64,000 bases of DNA from Miscanthus floridulus. Its lineage: Eukaryota > Streptophyta > Magnoliopsida > Poales > Poaceae. Below are positions 12,641 to 23,817 of the stretch, in pieces. The notes beneath the pieces were generated by a model that made no database searches, was not told the origin of the DNA, and was given only the letters and a program-made list of their open reading frames with translations. Numbering within the stretch: position 1 is the first letter of the stretch; the number at the start of each line of letters is the position of its first letter. The stretch spans positions 61,362,902 through 61,426,901 of the forward strand of contig NC_089584.1 of NCBI RefSeq assembly GCF_019320115.1, written 5' to 3'. The translations under genes and the position numbers were made by a program.

Positions 12641-13136
12641 CCCATATCTACCGGCTGTCTTGATATATCTCTTTAAATTAAGTCTATAGATATGGGGTCC
12701 TCCACCGAAAAATATCATATTTGCTTTCCTTCTCATGGTTCATCTCTACCATCGACTCTACTTTCCTTGCCTATTGATGCCTCAGACTCCAATGTCCGAC
12801 ACAGCCTTCCCGTTGTACGGCCCCTGGTCAGCCCTAAATTATTGCTACGTGGTGGCCTAATGCATGCAACCTTGCAGCTGCCCATCAAATGTGAATTTTC
12901 CTAGCACATGACATTACCATTCCTTCTCCATCGGCTATCATGCAAGAGCCGATATTTATTTAGCCGATAAAAAATTCTGTCGGTTGCTGGACTGACCCAT
13001 CTGATTTCCGTACTTTCTCTTATTATCCGCGAACCGATGTGATGCAACCATACATCAGCGGTAGCCGATGAAAATTAGATCATCCATTTTCTCAATGATC
13101 ATCGGCTGCATCCTGAGAATTTGACTTCTAATTAAG

Positions 13137-13520
13137 ATGGTGTAATTCTTGGCTCTAGTGATGCTGTTGCAGATGACACATTTGCTGGACACCAGGATGA
13201 TTTTTCCAGTGACGTGGCAGCCACATACCAACCAAGTGCAGCTTCTTTGACATCTGGGGATGGGTCAAACCTGTCAGGTATGAGCACAGAACATGGGGTA
13301 GCCACGCCCCCATTACCTGTAGTGCATGCACATGCATACGCGTCACCGGCACCTTCTGAGCGGCGAGATGGACGTGGCGAGCGAAGCGATTCTCCGGTCG
13401 CTACTGCTCCTATATCAACACTGATCGCAAACACAGCCTTGGTAGGTGCACTAGCGTATATAGTATACTCTCTGGGGGGCGAAGCGATTCTCCGGTCGCT
13501 ACTGCTCCTATATCAACACT
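13137..13520 (+). other. Open frame of about 128 codons, possible captured exon
   Basis: The plus frame opens after a TAA and reads, with ordinary protein-like composition, an acidic then Ser/Thr/Ala-rich segment (for example DDTFAGHQDDFSSDV), then PLPVVHAHAYASP and finally TALVGALAYIVYSLG, a hydrophobic stretch. The region is less AT-rich than its neighbours and largely lacks the AGCCGAT motif found around it. It could be a host exon carried by D, or a chance open frame. I do not recognise a family. The frame runs into a 98-bp tandem duplication. Confidence 0.3.
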
Positions 13521-13575
13521 GATCGCAAACACAGCCTTGGTAGGTGCACTAGCGTATATAGTATACTCTCTGGGT
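13382..13575. repeat. Perfect 98-bp tandem duplication
   Basis: The string beginning CGAAGCGATTCTCCGGTCGC starts at 13382 and again at 13480 and is identical for about 95 bases up to GTATACTCTCTGGG. The lack of differences inside an old element points to a recent event. Confidence 0.95.
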
Positions 13576-14399
13576 AAATAATGGCGAGGCGTCTCGACAG
13601 ATGGCCAAATAAATGCTAATAGAGGCCTCTTACTGTAGATGAAAAATTTGGTCCCATCATGATTTAGAAGCTTAATAGAATATCCAGAAAGCATTGACTT
13701 CCAATCAAACAATTTTGGTCCCACTGTGAACAAGCTTAGGTAATAAGCCGATAGAATATGCTTAACCGGAGCAAAAATCCATCCATCGGCTATCCTTTGT
13801 TATTACCTCCATCGGCTATTTATTATATCAAGAAATAATAGCCGATGAAAGAATTCAAGATATAACCGGAAGCTGCATTGATATTCATTGAGGACTACCG
13901 GCTTTAAATTATAAATGCTTATAGCCAATAAGATCATCTCATGACTGACGAAAATAATGACAATATACCCACCATTAACTTAACATTATATTTAATGCTT
14001 TCATAATTAACTTGGCATCGGATTCAATTGAATAACATGCGGTCGATACTTATCGGCTTCTCAAAGTACTATCACCAATTTTCCAAAAATGGAATCTTGC
14101 AACTTCTACTGCTGGGAATTCTGTTAACAGCAGCCCTGGCAATATATTTTCAGAAGACATTGGTTAATATTCTTGCATGATTGATCACATTGGCTGTGCG
14201 TATGCCAAACTGTAAATAGCCAATGCGTTGATATTAGCTGGCATATCTTTAGACCACCTTTGTAGAAGTTTCAGTTGCCTAGATGATTATTGTGGACTTC
14301 TGCTGCCAATATTCTCCAAGCCAATATCCCTCTTCGGGCTTTTAAGAAGAATCAGATTTCTCCACTAACACGCTTTCTACTCAGCCGATGCTTTTTAAT

Positions 14400-14459
14400 G
14401 TGGCCCAATATGGCCTTTTGCCGTCCAGTGCCTGCTGCACAGTGAGACCCTGTGGGGGG
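14400..14459 (+). other. Pol-end fragment and polypurine tract of element E
   Basis: 14400-14450 repeats the last codons of the E integrase (block MAFCRPVPAAQ plus stop). It is followed by TGTGGGGGG, a purine tract, and then the LTR start near 14460. This is what the 3' end of an intact family member should look like: pol stop, purine tract, LTR. Here it lies at the left end of E. Confidence 0.7.
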
Positions 14460-14566
14460 TACAACTCCGGATACCCACGGCAGACCATATGGGCTGTGCC
14501 CCCAGGGGTGGCCCAACCCACAAGATGAAGCCTTACGGGGCACGACTCTACTCGGCTCCTCCCGCA
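14460..14566 (+). repeat. LTR of element E, first part
   Basis: It begins near TACAACTCCGGATACCC and is cut at 14566 by array T. The exact first base is uncertain. If it was TG, it now reads TA. The five bases 14562-14566, CCGCA, are repeated at 23813-23817, where the LTR resumes. The whole LTR without the insertion is about 460 bp. Confidence 0.7.
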
Positions 14567-15747
14567 TAATGGAGACGGGGATCCCGATCTTCCGTCAGGT
14601 GATGGTAACCATCGTTGTGGCGGAGAATAACACACCGATCCGGCTTCAGATCGAAAGATCGAACCCTGCAATCTTAGCACCACAGCTCCTCTGGTTATCA
14701 ACCAAGTCACGGACCAGGTTGACCTCGCCAAGAAGGCTAATCCCTGCCTACGCAACGAAGAACATAAGCAAGAACAAGATAAAACGCAACCAAATTGCAG
14801 ATGAAAGATTAATCTCACGAGTTGGGGTCTCACAAACCGAAGAACGGCGAAACTATTTCTTGACAGAATAATCTAAGCAAAACCCCAAACCCTAAAGTAG
14901 GTGGTGGCTACTGATTATATAGCCTAAGGGACGTCCAAGGATCCCTCTTCACGTCCTAAAGGTGTCCCAACACGTTACAAGGCCCAACGGCCCAAAAGAA
15001 GGTGTCGCAGCACCCTGACAGATTCTAGATGCTGACTTGTTTCGACGATTCCCGTTGATTCCGAAGAGCTTTTGATGTGAAACCACTTGGATTGGCTTCC
15101 TTATCAAATTATCTTTCCATCCATATATGGATCATCGAAAACGGAGTTCGGATGCGTCCTGGGCGTCCGTTTTATTGCAGACCGGTCCTGATGGCCGAGG
15201 CAGACTCGAACTCGGATTGGACTGGGCCTCTGGCTTGGCTTGGACGTCCTTGCTGGCCTCCTAAGGTGGTGGCCAAGGAGGAGGACGTCCAAGGCCATCT
15301 CTTAGGTGTTCTCCATCTTCTTGGGGCGTGCTCCAACTTGGGCCTAGGTCCCAAGGATGTCTAACAAGCCCATGACGACAGTGTAGCTTCCGCCAGAAAT
15401 AACGACAGAATATATTGGTGATTTGGAGGCCTTGCCGATGTGATATTGAGATGGGACCAGATCTATTTGAAAGCTTATCAAACAAGCTTTCCATCAAGTG
15501 CTCATTGACCTCGATCGCACTCCGGATGGATGAGTTATGGCCTTCCCAATGAGGCACTGTCAGGCTGTTGACGAACCAAAAGTTCAACTTTGATGAACTT
15601 CCATTATGAAACACATTTGAACCTACAATCAAATAGTGACATGTACATATGGAACCAAGTGAATTATAACTAAAGTCACTATGCAAATGTAGGAACGAGC
15701 ACACCTTATAATCATTGTTCATATCCGAAGGTGCCATGTCCTCATCA
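14567..15747 (-). repeat. T LTR copy 1
   Basis: The plus strand starts TAATGGAGACGGGG and ends CATGTCCTCATCA. On the minus strand it therefore runs TGATGAGG to CCATTA, an imperfect TGATG/CATCA terminal inverted repeat. It is 1181 bp long. A minus-strand TATATAA at 14915-14921 is a candidate promoter. The reading frame of gag runs into this LTR and stops at 15261. Confidence 0.9.
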
Positions 15748-16889
15748 TCCTCCCCTTCTTGACAACAAACCGTTCTCGGTTTGAGCTTAGCTGGTGGACA
15801 AGTTGTCGGTAGTAGCCAACATTGCTCCCCTTCTTGAAATTTAACATGTTTCTTTATAACAAAACTAGGGGAACTTGACATGACAAGATTATAGCAATTG
15901 CAATCCTTTGGTTGATCATACTTTTGCACAATATAAGGAGATTTCAGATTTGAACAAATATAGACACGATGCACCATATACTCTCCTTTACAATTATATT
16001 TTCCAATAAAATGATATGTATGTCTAGAGAACCATGGCAAATCAGCATATGCATAAAGTTTCTCCTCTAAAGAACTAAGATTACACGGAACATCAAATTC
16101 AATGTAACCCAAAGTATTTAAAGAAGACAACAATTTCAGCTCATCAACTTCACTAGCATTATGAATAACAAGTCTATTTTCAGCACAAGTGCTCATTTTC
16201 AGCACACATATAGCGTGATCATTCTTCAATGATTGCAAGGGTATAACATAAATATCATCATGCAAGTCATCTTCGTCATAAGAAACATCAAGCAAATCAT
16301 CTTGTGACAAAGGTAAATCAAGCGAATGCTCCACTAAAATTTGCTCTATCATAGCATGATTGGTGGAAAAATTCAGCACATCAAGAGAACTCTCACCTTC
16401 TATGAGTTTAGCATCATGGGCATTACCTTTGATCTCATGTTCAGCAGGGGTAATAGTTGATGGTTTTGACTTTTCACATAAGGTTGTGAGCTTCTCATTT
16501 TCTGTCACGTCATCCTTGCTCTTTTCTACATTGTCCTATAAAAAGTTAGGCATAGTAGGAGGAATAACAACAGACTCTTCCTCTAAATGGTGCACCTCAT
16601 CATATGAAGTCAAAACAGGAGGTGGATTAACAAAGGTTTCTCGCATAAGAAGTTTCATATCATTCCAAGTTTGAGGCTTATCAGAAGGATCTAAAGACTC
16701 CCACCAAGATAAAGCAGAATGTAGCAAAACACTAGCTGCATTTTTTACCTTTCTCCTTGGACACATAAAGCGAGTAGCAAATATGTTATCGATGGCAATC
16801 TCCCACTCCATGTACTCATCAGCACCTATACCATCATAAGTCGATGGATACGAACAACCTGTCATTGTAAACACAAAAACAAGGAACAA
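15261..16889 (-). pseudogene. Gag gene of T, interior copy 1, one nonsense mutation
   Basis: The frame of about 543 codons starts at 16889 (or the nearby MTGCSYPS codon). The core GADEYMEWEIAIDNIF, then CPRRKVKNAASVLLHSALSWWE and TWNDMKLLMRETFV, is the retrotransposon Gag (PF03732-like) domain that builds the particle. A TAG at 16536-16538 interrupts the frame where interior copy 2 has CAG. The following long acidic region has no known domain. The last 162 codons lie inside LTR copy 1. No zinc knuckle is seen. Confidence 0.8.
15748..15760 (-). other. Polypurine tract of T, copy 1
   Basis: On the minus strand AAGAAGGGGAGGA directly precedes the LTR start TGATGAGG. The tract lies inside the gag coding frame. 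The same tract occurs at 19189-19201 in copy 2. Confidence 0.7.
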
Positions 16890-17990
16890 ACGGTGAAAGT
16901 TATCCCTATCAAATGACTACGTGGTTGCAGTGGTATCACTTTTCACAACAAGTGGAAGCGTCTTACCAAGCTCTTACAAAGTTCTTACCAACACAAGCAG
17001 TGGCGGTACAACCGGCGGTTGGTTTGTGATACCTGTGAGGCAGTGATACCGAGATTGCAAGGGTCTTTTTCTGTACCGATCTAAAGTATATGTGGAGCTT
17101 GGGAGGCACAAAAAAGAACAAATATATATATATGTGGCACACAAGTCAGTAACAGACAGCAATATTGAATAAATGTCTAGAGCACTTGTCCTAGTTGCTG
17201 GCCTATACGTGTTCCTATCACCAGTTGTGATAAACAAGAGAGAAAACAAGGATGAAAGGAAACAAGTATTAAAGGTAGCAACGGATATGAACAAGGCAAA
17301 AGGTACCATAAACAATAGAGCTATTGAGTGTTCCTTATGTGCTCCTTTTCGATATCTTCTATTCTTTTTTACTATTTTTTCTTTTATTTTTTTGTCCAAT
17401 CTTTTTTTCTTGCTTTTGCTCTTTTGATATTTTTTTCTCAGCAAGGAGCACACAAGAATAAACCACAAAAAATTTGAGCTCAATTGAATAAAAGATGTGG
17501 CCTATAGAAAATTAGGACTGTGCTCTAAAAAGAATACCAAAACTTGTGGGCCCAGAAACTCAATTTTCCTAATCGAATTTCGCAAATCTAATTTTTGTAA
17601 ACCCAGCACCGATGGGATGAAATAGATCTAAAATTTTCTGGCGTTCTCCGTAGATATAAAATTTTCCCCGTTTCGAGTTCAGATGCAAAAATTATGACTA
17701 TTTTAAGGAAGCTGCTCGAATAAGGGTTTTAGTGGACACAAGATGCAAACCGATGGTGATACAGAATAGCGGCGGGTGGAGGGATCAACACAAACTAGAA
17801 AAGAACACAATCTAAACCAGCAACAAGACTTTGACCTAGGACACAAACTCAACAAAGCGGACTCTGAAACTGAAATATGCAAAGGCTATGGCGCGGAAGG
17901 TTCTAGGATAGGAAAAACAAGTATGGCACTGGATTATGGGATGAATGCGAAACACTCAAACGAGGGAATAAATGTCAACCTGATGGTATA
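16890..17990 (-). other. Leader region of T, interior copy 1
   Basis: This is about 1.1 kb between PBS and gag. It holds a minus-strand ORF of 169 codons (17483-16974) with a lysine-rich segment and hydrophobic stretches, identical in copy 2 (20920-20411). Because the two interiors are nearly identical throughout, its survival is not evidence of function. The part at about 17610-17980 differs more between the copies than the rest. Confidence 0.5.
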
Positions 17991-18008
17991 CCTTAGCTCT
18001 GATTACCA
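17991..18008 (-). other. PBS of T, interior copy 1 (initiator-Met type)
   Basis: On the minus strand the LTR end CCATTA is followed by AG and TGGTAATCAGAGCTAAGG. It matches the initiator tRNA-Met primer site TGGTATCAGAGC with one extra A. The same site is at 21428-21445. Confidence 0.75.
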
Positions 18009-18010
18009 CT

Positions 18011-19188
18011 TAATGGAGACGGGGATCCTGATCTTCCATCAGGTGATGTTAACTATCGTTGTGACGGAGAATGACACACCGATCCGGCTTCAGATCGAAA
18101 GATCGAACCCTGCAATCTTAGCACCACAGCTCCTCTGGTTATCAACCAAGTCATGGACCAGGTTGACCTCGCCAAGAAGGCTAATCCCTGCCTACGCAAC
18201 GAAGAACACAAGGAAGAACAAGATAAAACGCAACCAAATTGCAGATGAAAGATTAATCTCACGAGTTGGGGTCTCACAAACCGAAGAACGGCAAAACTGT
18301 TTCTTGACAGAATAATCTAAGCAAAACCCCAAACCCTAAAGTAGGTGGTGGCTACTGATTATATAGCCTAAGGGACGTCTAAGGATCCCTCTTCACATCC
18401 TAAAGGTGTCCCAACACGTTATAAGGCCCAACGGCCCAAAAGGTGTCGCAGCACCCTGACAGATTCTGGACGCTGACTTGTTTCGATGATTCCTGTTGAT
18501 TCCGAAGAGCTTTTGATGTGAAACTACTTGGATTGGCTTCCTTATCAAATTATCTTTCCATCCATATGTGGATCATCGAAAACAGAGTTCGGATGCGTCC
18601 TGGGCGTCCGTTTTATTGCAGACTGGTCCTGATGGCCGAGGCAGACTCGAACTCGGATTGGACTGAGCCTCTGGCTTGGCTTGGACGTCCTTGCTGGCCT
18701 CCTAAGGTGGTGGCCAAGGAGGAGGACGTCCAAGGCCATCTCTTAGGTGTTCTCCATCTTCTTGGGGTGTGCTCCAACTTGGGCCTAGGTCCCAAGGATG
18801 TCTAATAAGCCCATGACGACAGTGTAGCTTCCGCCAGAAATAACGACAGAATATATTGGTGATTTGGAGGCCTTGCCGATGTGATATTGAGATGGGACCA
18901 GATCTATTTGAAAGCTTATCAAACAAGCTTTCCATCAAGTGCTCATTGACCTCGATCGCACTCCGGATGGATGAGTTATGGCCTTCCCAATGAGGCACTG
19001 TCGGGCTGCTGACGAACCAAAAGTTCAACTTTGATGAACTTCCATTATGAAACACATTTGAACCTACAATCAAATAGTGACATGTACATATGGAACCAAG
19101 TGAATTATAACTAAAGTCACTATGCAAATGTAGGAACGAGCACACCTTATAATCATTGTTCGTATCCGAAGGTGCCATGTCCTCATCA
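18011..19188 (-). repeat. T LTR copy 2, shared by both interiors
   Basis: It is 1178 bp long with the same ends as copy 1 and about 2-3 percent differences from it by eye. On the minus strand it serves as 3' LTR for interior copy 2 and as 5' LTR for interior copy 1. Confidence 0.9.
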
Positions 19189-20326
19189 TCCTCCCCTTCT
19201 TGACAACAAACCATTCTCGGTTTGAGCTTAGCTGGTGGACAAGTTGTCGGTAGTAGCCAACATTGCTCCCCTTCTTGAAATTTAACATGTTTCTTTATAA
19301 CAAAACTAGGGGAACTTGACATGACAAGATTATAGCAATTGCAATCCTTTGGTTGATCATACTTTTGCACAATATAAGGAGATTTCAGATTTGAACAAAT
19401 ATAGACACGATGCACCATATACTCTCCTTTACAATTATATTTTCCAATAAAATGATATGTATGTCTAGAGAACCATGGCAAATCAGCATATGCATAAAGT
19501 TTCTCCTCTAAAGAACTAAGATTACACGGAACATCAAATTCAATGTAACCCAAAGTATTTAAAGAAGACAACAATTTCAGCTCATCAACTTCACTAGCAT
19601 TATGAATAACAAGTCTATTTTCAGCACAAGTGCTCATTTTCAGCACACATATAGCGTGATCATTCTTGATTGCATGGGTATAACATAAATATCATCATGC
19701 AAGTCATCTTCGTCATAAGAAACATCAAGCAAATCATCTTGTGACAAAGGTAAATCAAGCGAATGCTCCACTAAAATTTGCTCTATCATAGCATGATTGG
19801 TGGAAAAATTCAGCACATCAAGAGAACTCTCACCTTCTATGAGTTTAGCATCATGGGCATTACCTTTGATCTCATGTTCAGCAGGGGTAATAGTTGATGG
19901 TTTTGACTTTTCACATAAGGTTGTGAGCTTCTCATTTTCTGTCACGTCATCCTTGCTCTTTTCTACATTGTCCTGTAAAAAGTTAGGCATAGTAGGAGGA
20001 ATAACAACAGACTCTTCCTCTAAATGGTGCACCTCATCATATGAAGTCAAAACAGGAGGTGGATTAACAAAGGTTTCTCGCATAAGAAGTTTCTTATCAT
20101 TCCAAGTTTGAGGCTTATCAGAAGGATCTAAAGACTCCCACCAAGATAAAGCAGAATGTAGCAAAACACTAGCTGCATTTTTTACCTTTCTCCTTGGACA
20201 CATAAAGCGAGTAGCAAATATGTTATCGATGGCAATCTCCCACTCCATGTACTCATCAGCACCTATACCATCATAAGTCGATGGATACGAACAACCTGTC
20301 ATTGTAAACACAAAAACAAGGAACAA
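18702..20326 (-). pseudogene. Gag gene of T, interior copy 2, one frameshift
   Basis: This is the same gene as in interior copy 1. It is open from 20326 through the position that is TAG in copy 1, but a 4-bp deletion near 19667 shifts the frame, giving an early stop at 19640. The remaining frame continues from 19646 to 18702, again ending inside the LTR (copy 2). Each interior is thus broken once, at a different place. The Gag core at 20302-20057 is unchanged except for one Met-to-Lys substitution. Confidence 0.8.
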
Positions 20327-21427
20327 ACGGTGAAAGTTATCCCTATCAAATGACTACGTGGTTGCAGTGGTATCACTTTTCACAACAAGTGGAAGCGTCT
20401 TACCAAGCTCTTATAAAGTTCTTACCAACACAAGCAGTGGCGGTACAACCGGCGGTTGGTTTGTGATACCTGTGAGGCAGTGATACCGAGATTGCAAGGG
20501 TCTTTTTCTGTACCGATCTAAAGTATATGTGGAGCTTGGGAGGCACAAAAAAGAACAAATATATATATATGTGGCACACAAGTCAGTAACAGACAGCAAT
20601 ATTGAATAAATGTCTAGAGCACTTGTCCTAGTTGCTGGCCTATACGTGTTCCTATCACCAGTTGTGATAAACAAGAGAGAAAACAAGGATGAAAGGAAAC
20701 AAGTATTAAAGGTAGCAACGGATATGAACAAGGCAAAAGGTACCATAAACAATAGAGCTATTGAGTGTTCCTTATGTGCTCCTTTTCGATATCTTCTATT
20801 CTTTTTTACTATTTTTTCTTTTATTTTTTTGTCCAATCTTTTTTTCTTGCTTTTGCTCTTTTGATATTTTTTTCTCAGCAAGGAGCACACAAGAATAAAC
20901 CACAAAAAATTTGAGCTCAATTGAATAAAAGATGTGGCCTATAGAAAATTAGGACTGTGCTCTAAAAAGAATACCAAAACTTGTGGGCCCAGAAACTCAA
21001 TTTTCCTAATCGAATTTCGCAAATCTAATTTTTGTAAACCCAGCTTTGCTGGGATGAAATAGATCTAAAATTTTCTGGCGTTCTCCGTAGATATAAAATT
21101 TTCACCGTTTCGAGTTTAGAAGCAAAAGTTATGACTGTTTTAAGGAAGCTGCTCGAATAAGGGTTTTAGTGGACACAAGATGCAAACCGATGGTGATACA
21201 GAATAGCGGCGGGTGGAGGGATCAACACAAACTAGAAAAGAACACAATCTAAACCAGCAACAAGACTTTGACCTAGGACACAAACTCAACAAAGCGGACT
21301 CTGAAACTGAAATATGCAAAGGCTATGGCGCGAAAGGTTCTAGGATAGGAAAAACAAGTATGGCACTGGACTATGGGACGAATGCGAAACACTCAAACAA
21401 GGGAATAAATGTGAACCTGATGGTATA
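20327..21427 (-). other. Leader region of T, interior copy 2
   Basis: This is a near-identical copy of 16890-17990. Differences cluster at 21040-21140, for example AGCTTTGCTGGG against AGCACCGATGGG. No gene is supported. Confidence 0.5.
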
Positions 21428-21445
21428 CCTTAGCTCTGATTACCA
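21428..21445 (-). other. PBS of T, interior copy 2
   Basis: The sequence and spacing to the LTR are the same as in copy 1. Confidence 0.75.
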
Positions 21446-21447
21446 CT

Positions 21448-22627
21448 TAATGGAGACGGGGATCCCGATCTTCCGTCAGGTGATGGTAACTATCGTTGTG
21501 GTGGAAAATGACACACCGATCCGGTTTCAGATCGAAAGATCGAACCCTGCAATCTTAGCACCACAGCTCCTCTGGTTATCAACCAAGTCACGGACTAGGT
21601 TGACCTCGCCAAGAAGGCTAATCCCTACCTACGCAACGAAGAACACAAGCAAGAACAAGATAAAACACAACCAAATTGTAGATGAAAGATTAATCTCACG
21701 AGTTGGGGTCTCACAAACCGAAGAACGGCGAAACTGTTTCTTGACAGAATAATCTAAGCAAAACCCAAAACCCTAAAGTAGGTGGTGGCTACTGATTATA
21801 TAGCCTAAGGGACGTCTAAGGATCCCTCTTCACATCCTAAAGGTGTCCCAACACGTTACAAGGCCCAACGGCCCAAAAGAAGGTGTCGCAGCACCCTGAC
21901 AGATTCTGGACACTGACTTGTTTCGTCGATTCCTGTTGATTCCGAAGAGCTTTTAATGTGAAACCACTTGGATTGGCTTCCTTATCAAATTATCTTTCCA
22001 TCCATATGTGGATCATTGAAAACGGAGTTCGGATGCATCCTGGGCGTCCATTTTATTGCAGACTGGTCCTGATGGCCGAGGCAGACTCGAACTCGGATTG
22101 GACTGGGCCTCTGGCTTGGCTTGGACGTCCTTGCTGGCCTCCTAAGGTGGTGGCCAAGGAGGAGGACGTCCAAGGGCATCTCTTAGGTGTTCTCCATCTT
22201 CTTGGGGCGTGCTCCAATTTGGGCCTAGGTCCCAAGGATGTCTAACAAGCCCATGACGACAGTGTAGCTTCCGCCAGAAATAACGACAGAATATATTGGT
22301 GATTTGGAGGCCTTGCCGATGTGATATTGAGATGGGACCAGATCTATTTGAAAGCTTATCAAACAAGCTTTCCATCAAGTGCTCATTGACCTCAATCGCA
22401 CTCCGGATGGATGAGTTATGGCCTTCCCAATGAGGCACTGTTGGGCTGCTGACGAACCAAAAGTTCAACTTTGATGAACTTCCATTATGAAACACATTTG
22501 AACCTACAATCAAATAGTGACATGTACATATGGAACCAAGTGAATTATAACCAAAGTCACTATACAAATGTAGGAACGAGCACACCTTATAATCATTGTT
22601 CGTATCCGAAGGTGCCATGTCCTCATC
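21448..22627 (-). repeat. T LTR copy 3
   Basis: It has the usual start at 21448. At its right end the plus strand reads CCTCATC and then CACT, lacking the final A, before copy 4 begins. It carries the C-terminal 162-codon gag segment as an isolated open frame (22630-22142). Confidence 0.9.
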
Positions 22628-22631
22628 CACT

Positions 22632-23812
22632 TAATGGAGACGGGGATCCCGATCTTCCGTCAGGTGATGGTAACTATCGTTGTGGCGGAGAATGACACAC
22701 CGATCCGGCTTCAGATCGAAAGATCGAACCCTGCAATCTTAGCACCACAGCTCCTCTGGTTATCAACCAAGTCATGGACCAGGTTGACCTCGCCAAGAAG
22801 GCTAATCCCTGCCTACGCAACGAAGAACACAAGCAAGAACAAGATAAAACGCAACCAAATTGCAGATGAAAGATTAATCTCACGAGTTGGGGTCTCACAA
22901 ACCGAAGAACGGCGAAACTATTTCTTGACAGAATAATCTAAGCAAAACCCCAAACCCTAAAGTAGGTGGTGGCTACTGATTATATAGCCTAAGGGACGTC
23001 CAAGGATCCCTCTTCACGTCCTAAAGGTGTTCCAACACGTTACAAGGCCCAACGGCCCAAAAGAAGGTGTCGCAGCACCCTGACAGATTCTGGATGCTGA
23101 CTTGTTTCGATGATTCCCGTTGATTCCGAAGAGCTTTTGATGTGAAACCACTTGGATTGGCTTCCTTATTAAATTATCTTTCCATCCATATGTGGATCAT
23201 CGAAAACGGAGTTCGGATGCGTCCTGGACGTCCATTTTATTACAGACTGGTCCTGATGGCCGAGGCAGACTCGAACTCGGATTGGACTGGGCCTTTGGCT
23301 TGGCTTGGACGTCCTTGATAGCCTCCTAAGGTGGTGGCCAAGGAGGAGGACGTCCAAGGCCATCTCTTAGGTGTTCTCCATCTTCTTGGAGCGTGCTCCA
23401 ACTTGGCCCTAGGTCCCAAGGATGTCTAACAAGCCCATGACGACAGTGTAGCTTCCACCAGAAATAACAACAGAATATATTGGTGATTTGGAGGCCTTGC
23501 CGATGTGATATTGAGATGGGACTAGATCTATTTGAAAGCTTATCAAACAAGCTTTCCATCAAGTGCTCATTGACCTCGATCGCACTCCGGATGGATGAGT
23601 TATGGCCTTCCTAATGAGGCACTGTCGGGCTACTGACGAACCAAAAGTTCAACTTTGATGAACTTCCATTATGAAACACATTTGAACCTACAATCAAATA
23701 GTGACATGTACATATGGAACCAAGTGAATTATAACCAAAGTCACTATGCAAATGTAGGAACGAGCACACCTTATAATCATTGTTCGTATCCGAAGGTGCC
23801 ATGTCCTCATCA
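22632..23812 (-). repeat. T LTR copy 4
   Basis: It is 1181 bp with full ends, directly abutting copy 3 through four bases, and is followed by the CCGCA target duplication. On the minus strand it is the 5'-most LTR of the array. The interior that should follow it has been removed. Confidence 0.9.
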
Positions 23813-23817
23813 CCGCA

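Larger units (their letters stand above)
9298..14399 (-). other. Interior of element D, 3' half, mostly noncoding
   Basis: No intact gene is visible. The stretch is marked by about two dozen copies of AGCCGAT or its complement ATCGGCT (examples at 9635, 9889, 9924, 9993, 11437, 12555, 12950, 13061, 13841, 14383). A 30-bp unit is repeated three times at about 12271-12360. The minus frame at 10485-10207 is a lysine- and arginine-rich ORF of 92 codons without a recognised domain. Confidence 0.55.
14567..23812 (-). mobile_element. Array T: tandem gag-only LTR elements, LTR-int-LTR-int-LTR-LTR
   Basis: Four LTR copies (14567-15747, 18011-19188, 21448-22627, 22632-23812) share two complete interiors (15748-18010, 19189-21447). 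The period is 3444 and 3437 bp. The third and fourth LTRs are separated by only four bases. The array as a whole is flanked by CCGCA on both sides, one target duplication for all units. Each interior has a PBS of initiator-Met type, a leader and one gag gene, with no protease, RT or integrase. This is the layout described for plant TR-GAG elements, which are moved by other elements. Array formation by unequal recombination between LTRs, or by insertion of a concatemer, is inferred. Confidence 0.9.

Noticed and set aside
16974..17483. 169-codon minus ORF in the T leader, identical in both interiors
   Set aside because: The two interiors are near-identical DNA, so an unbroken frame in both is one observation. 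The composition (lysine runs, low complexity) and the lack of a known domain do not support a gene.
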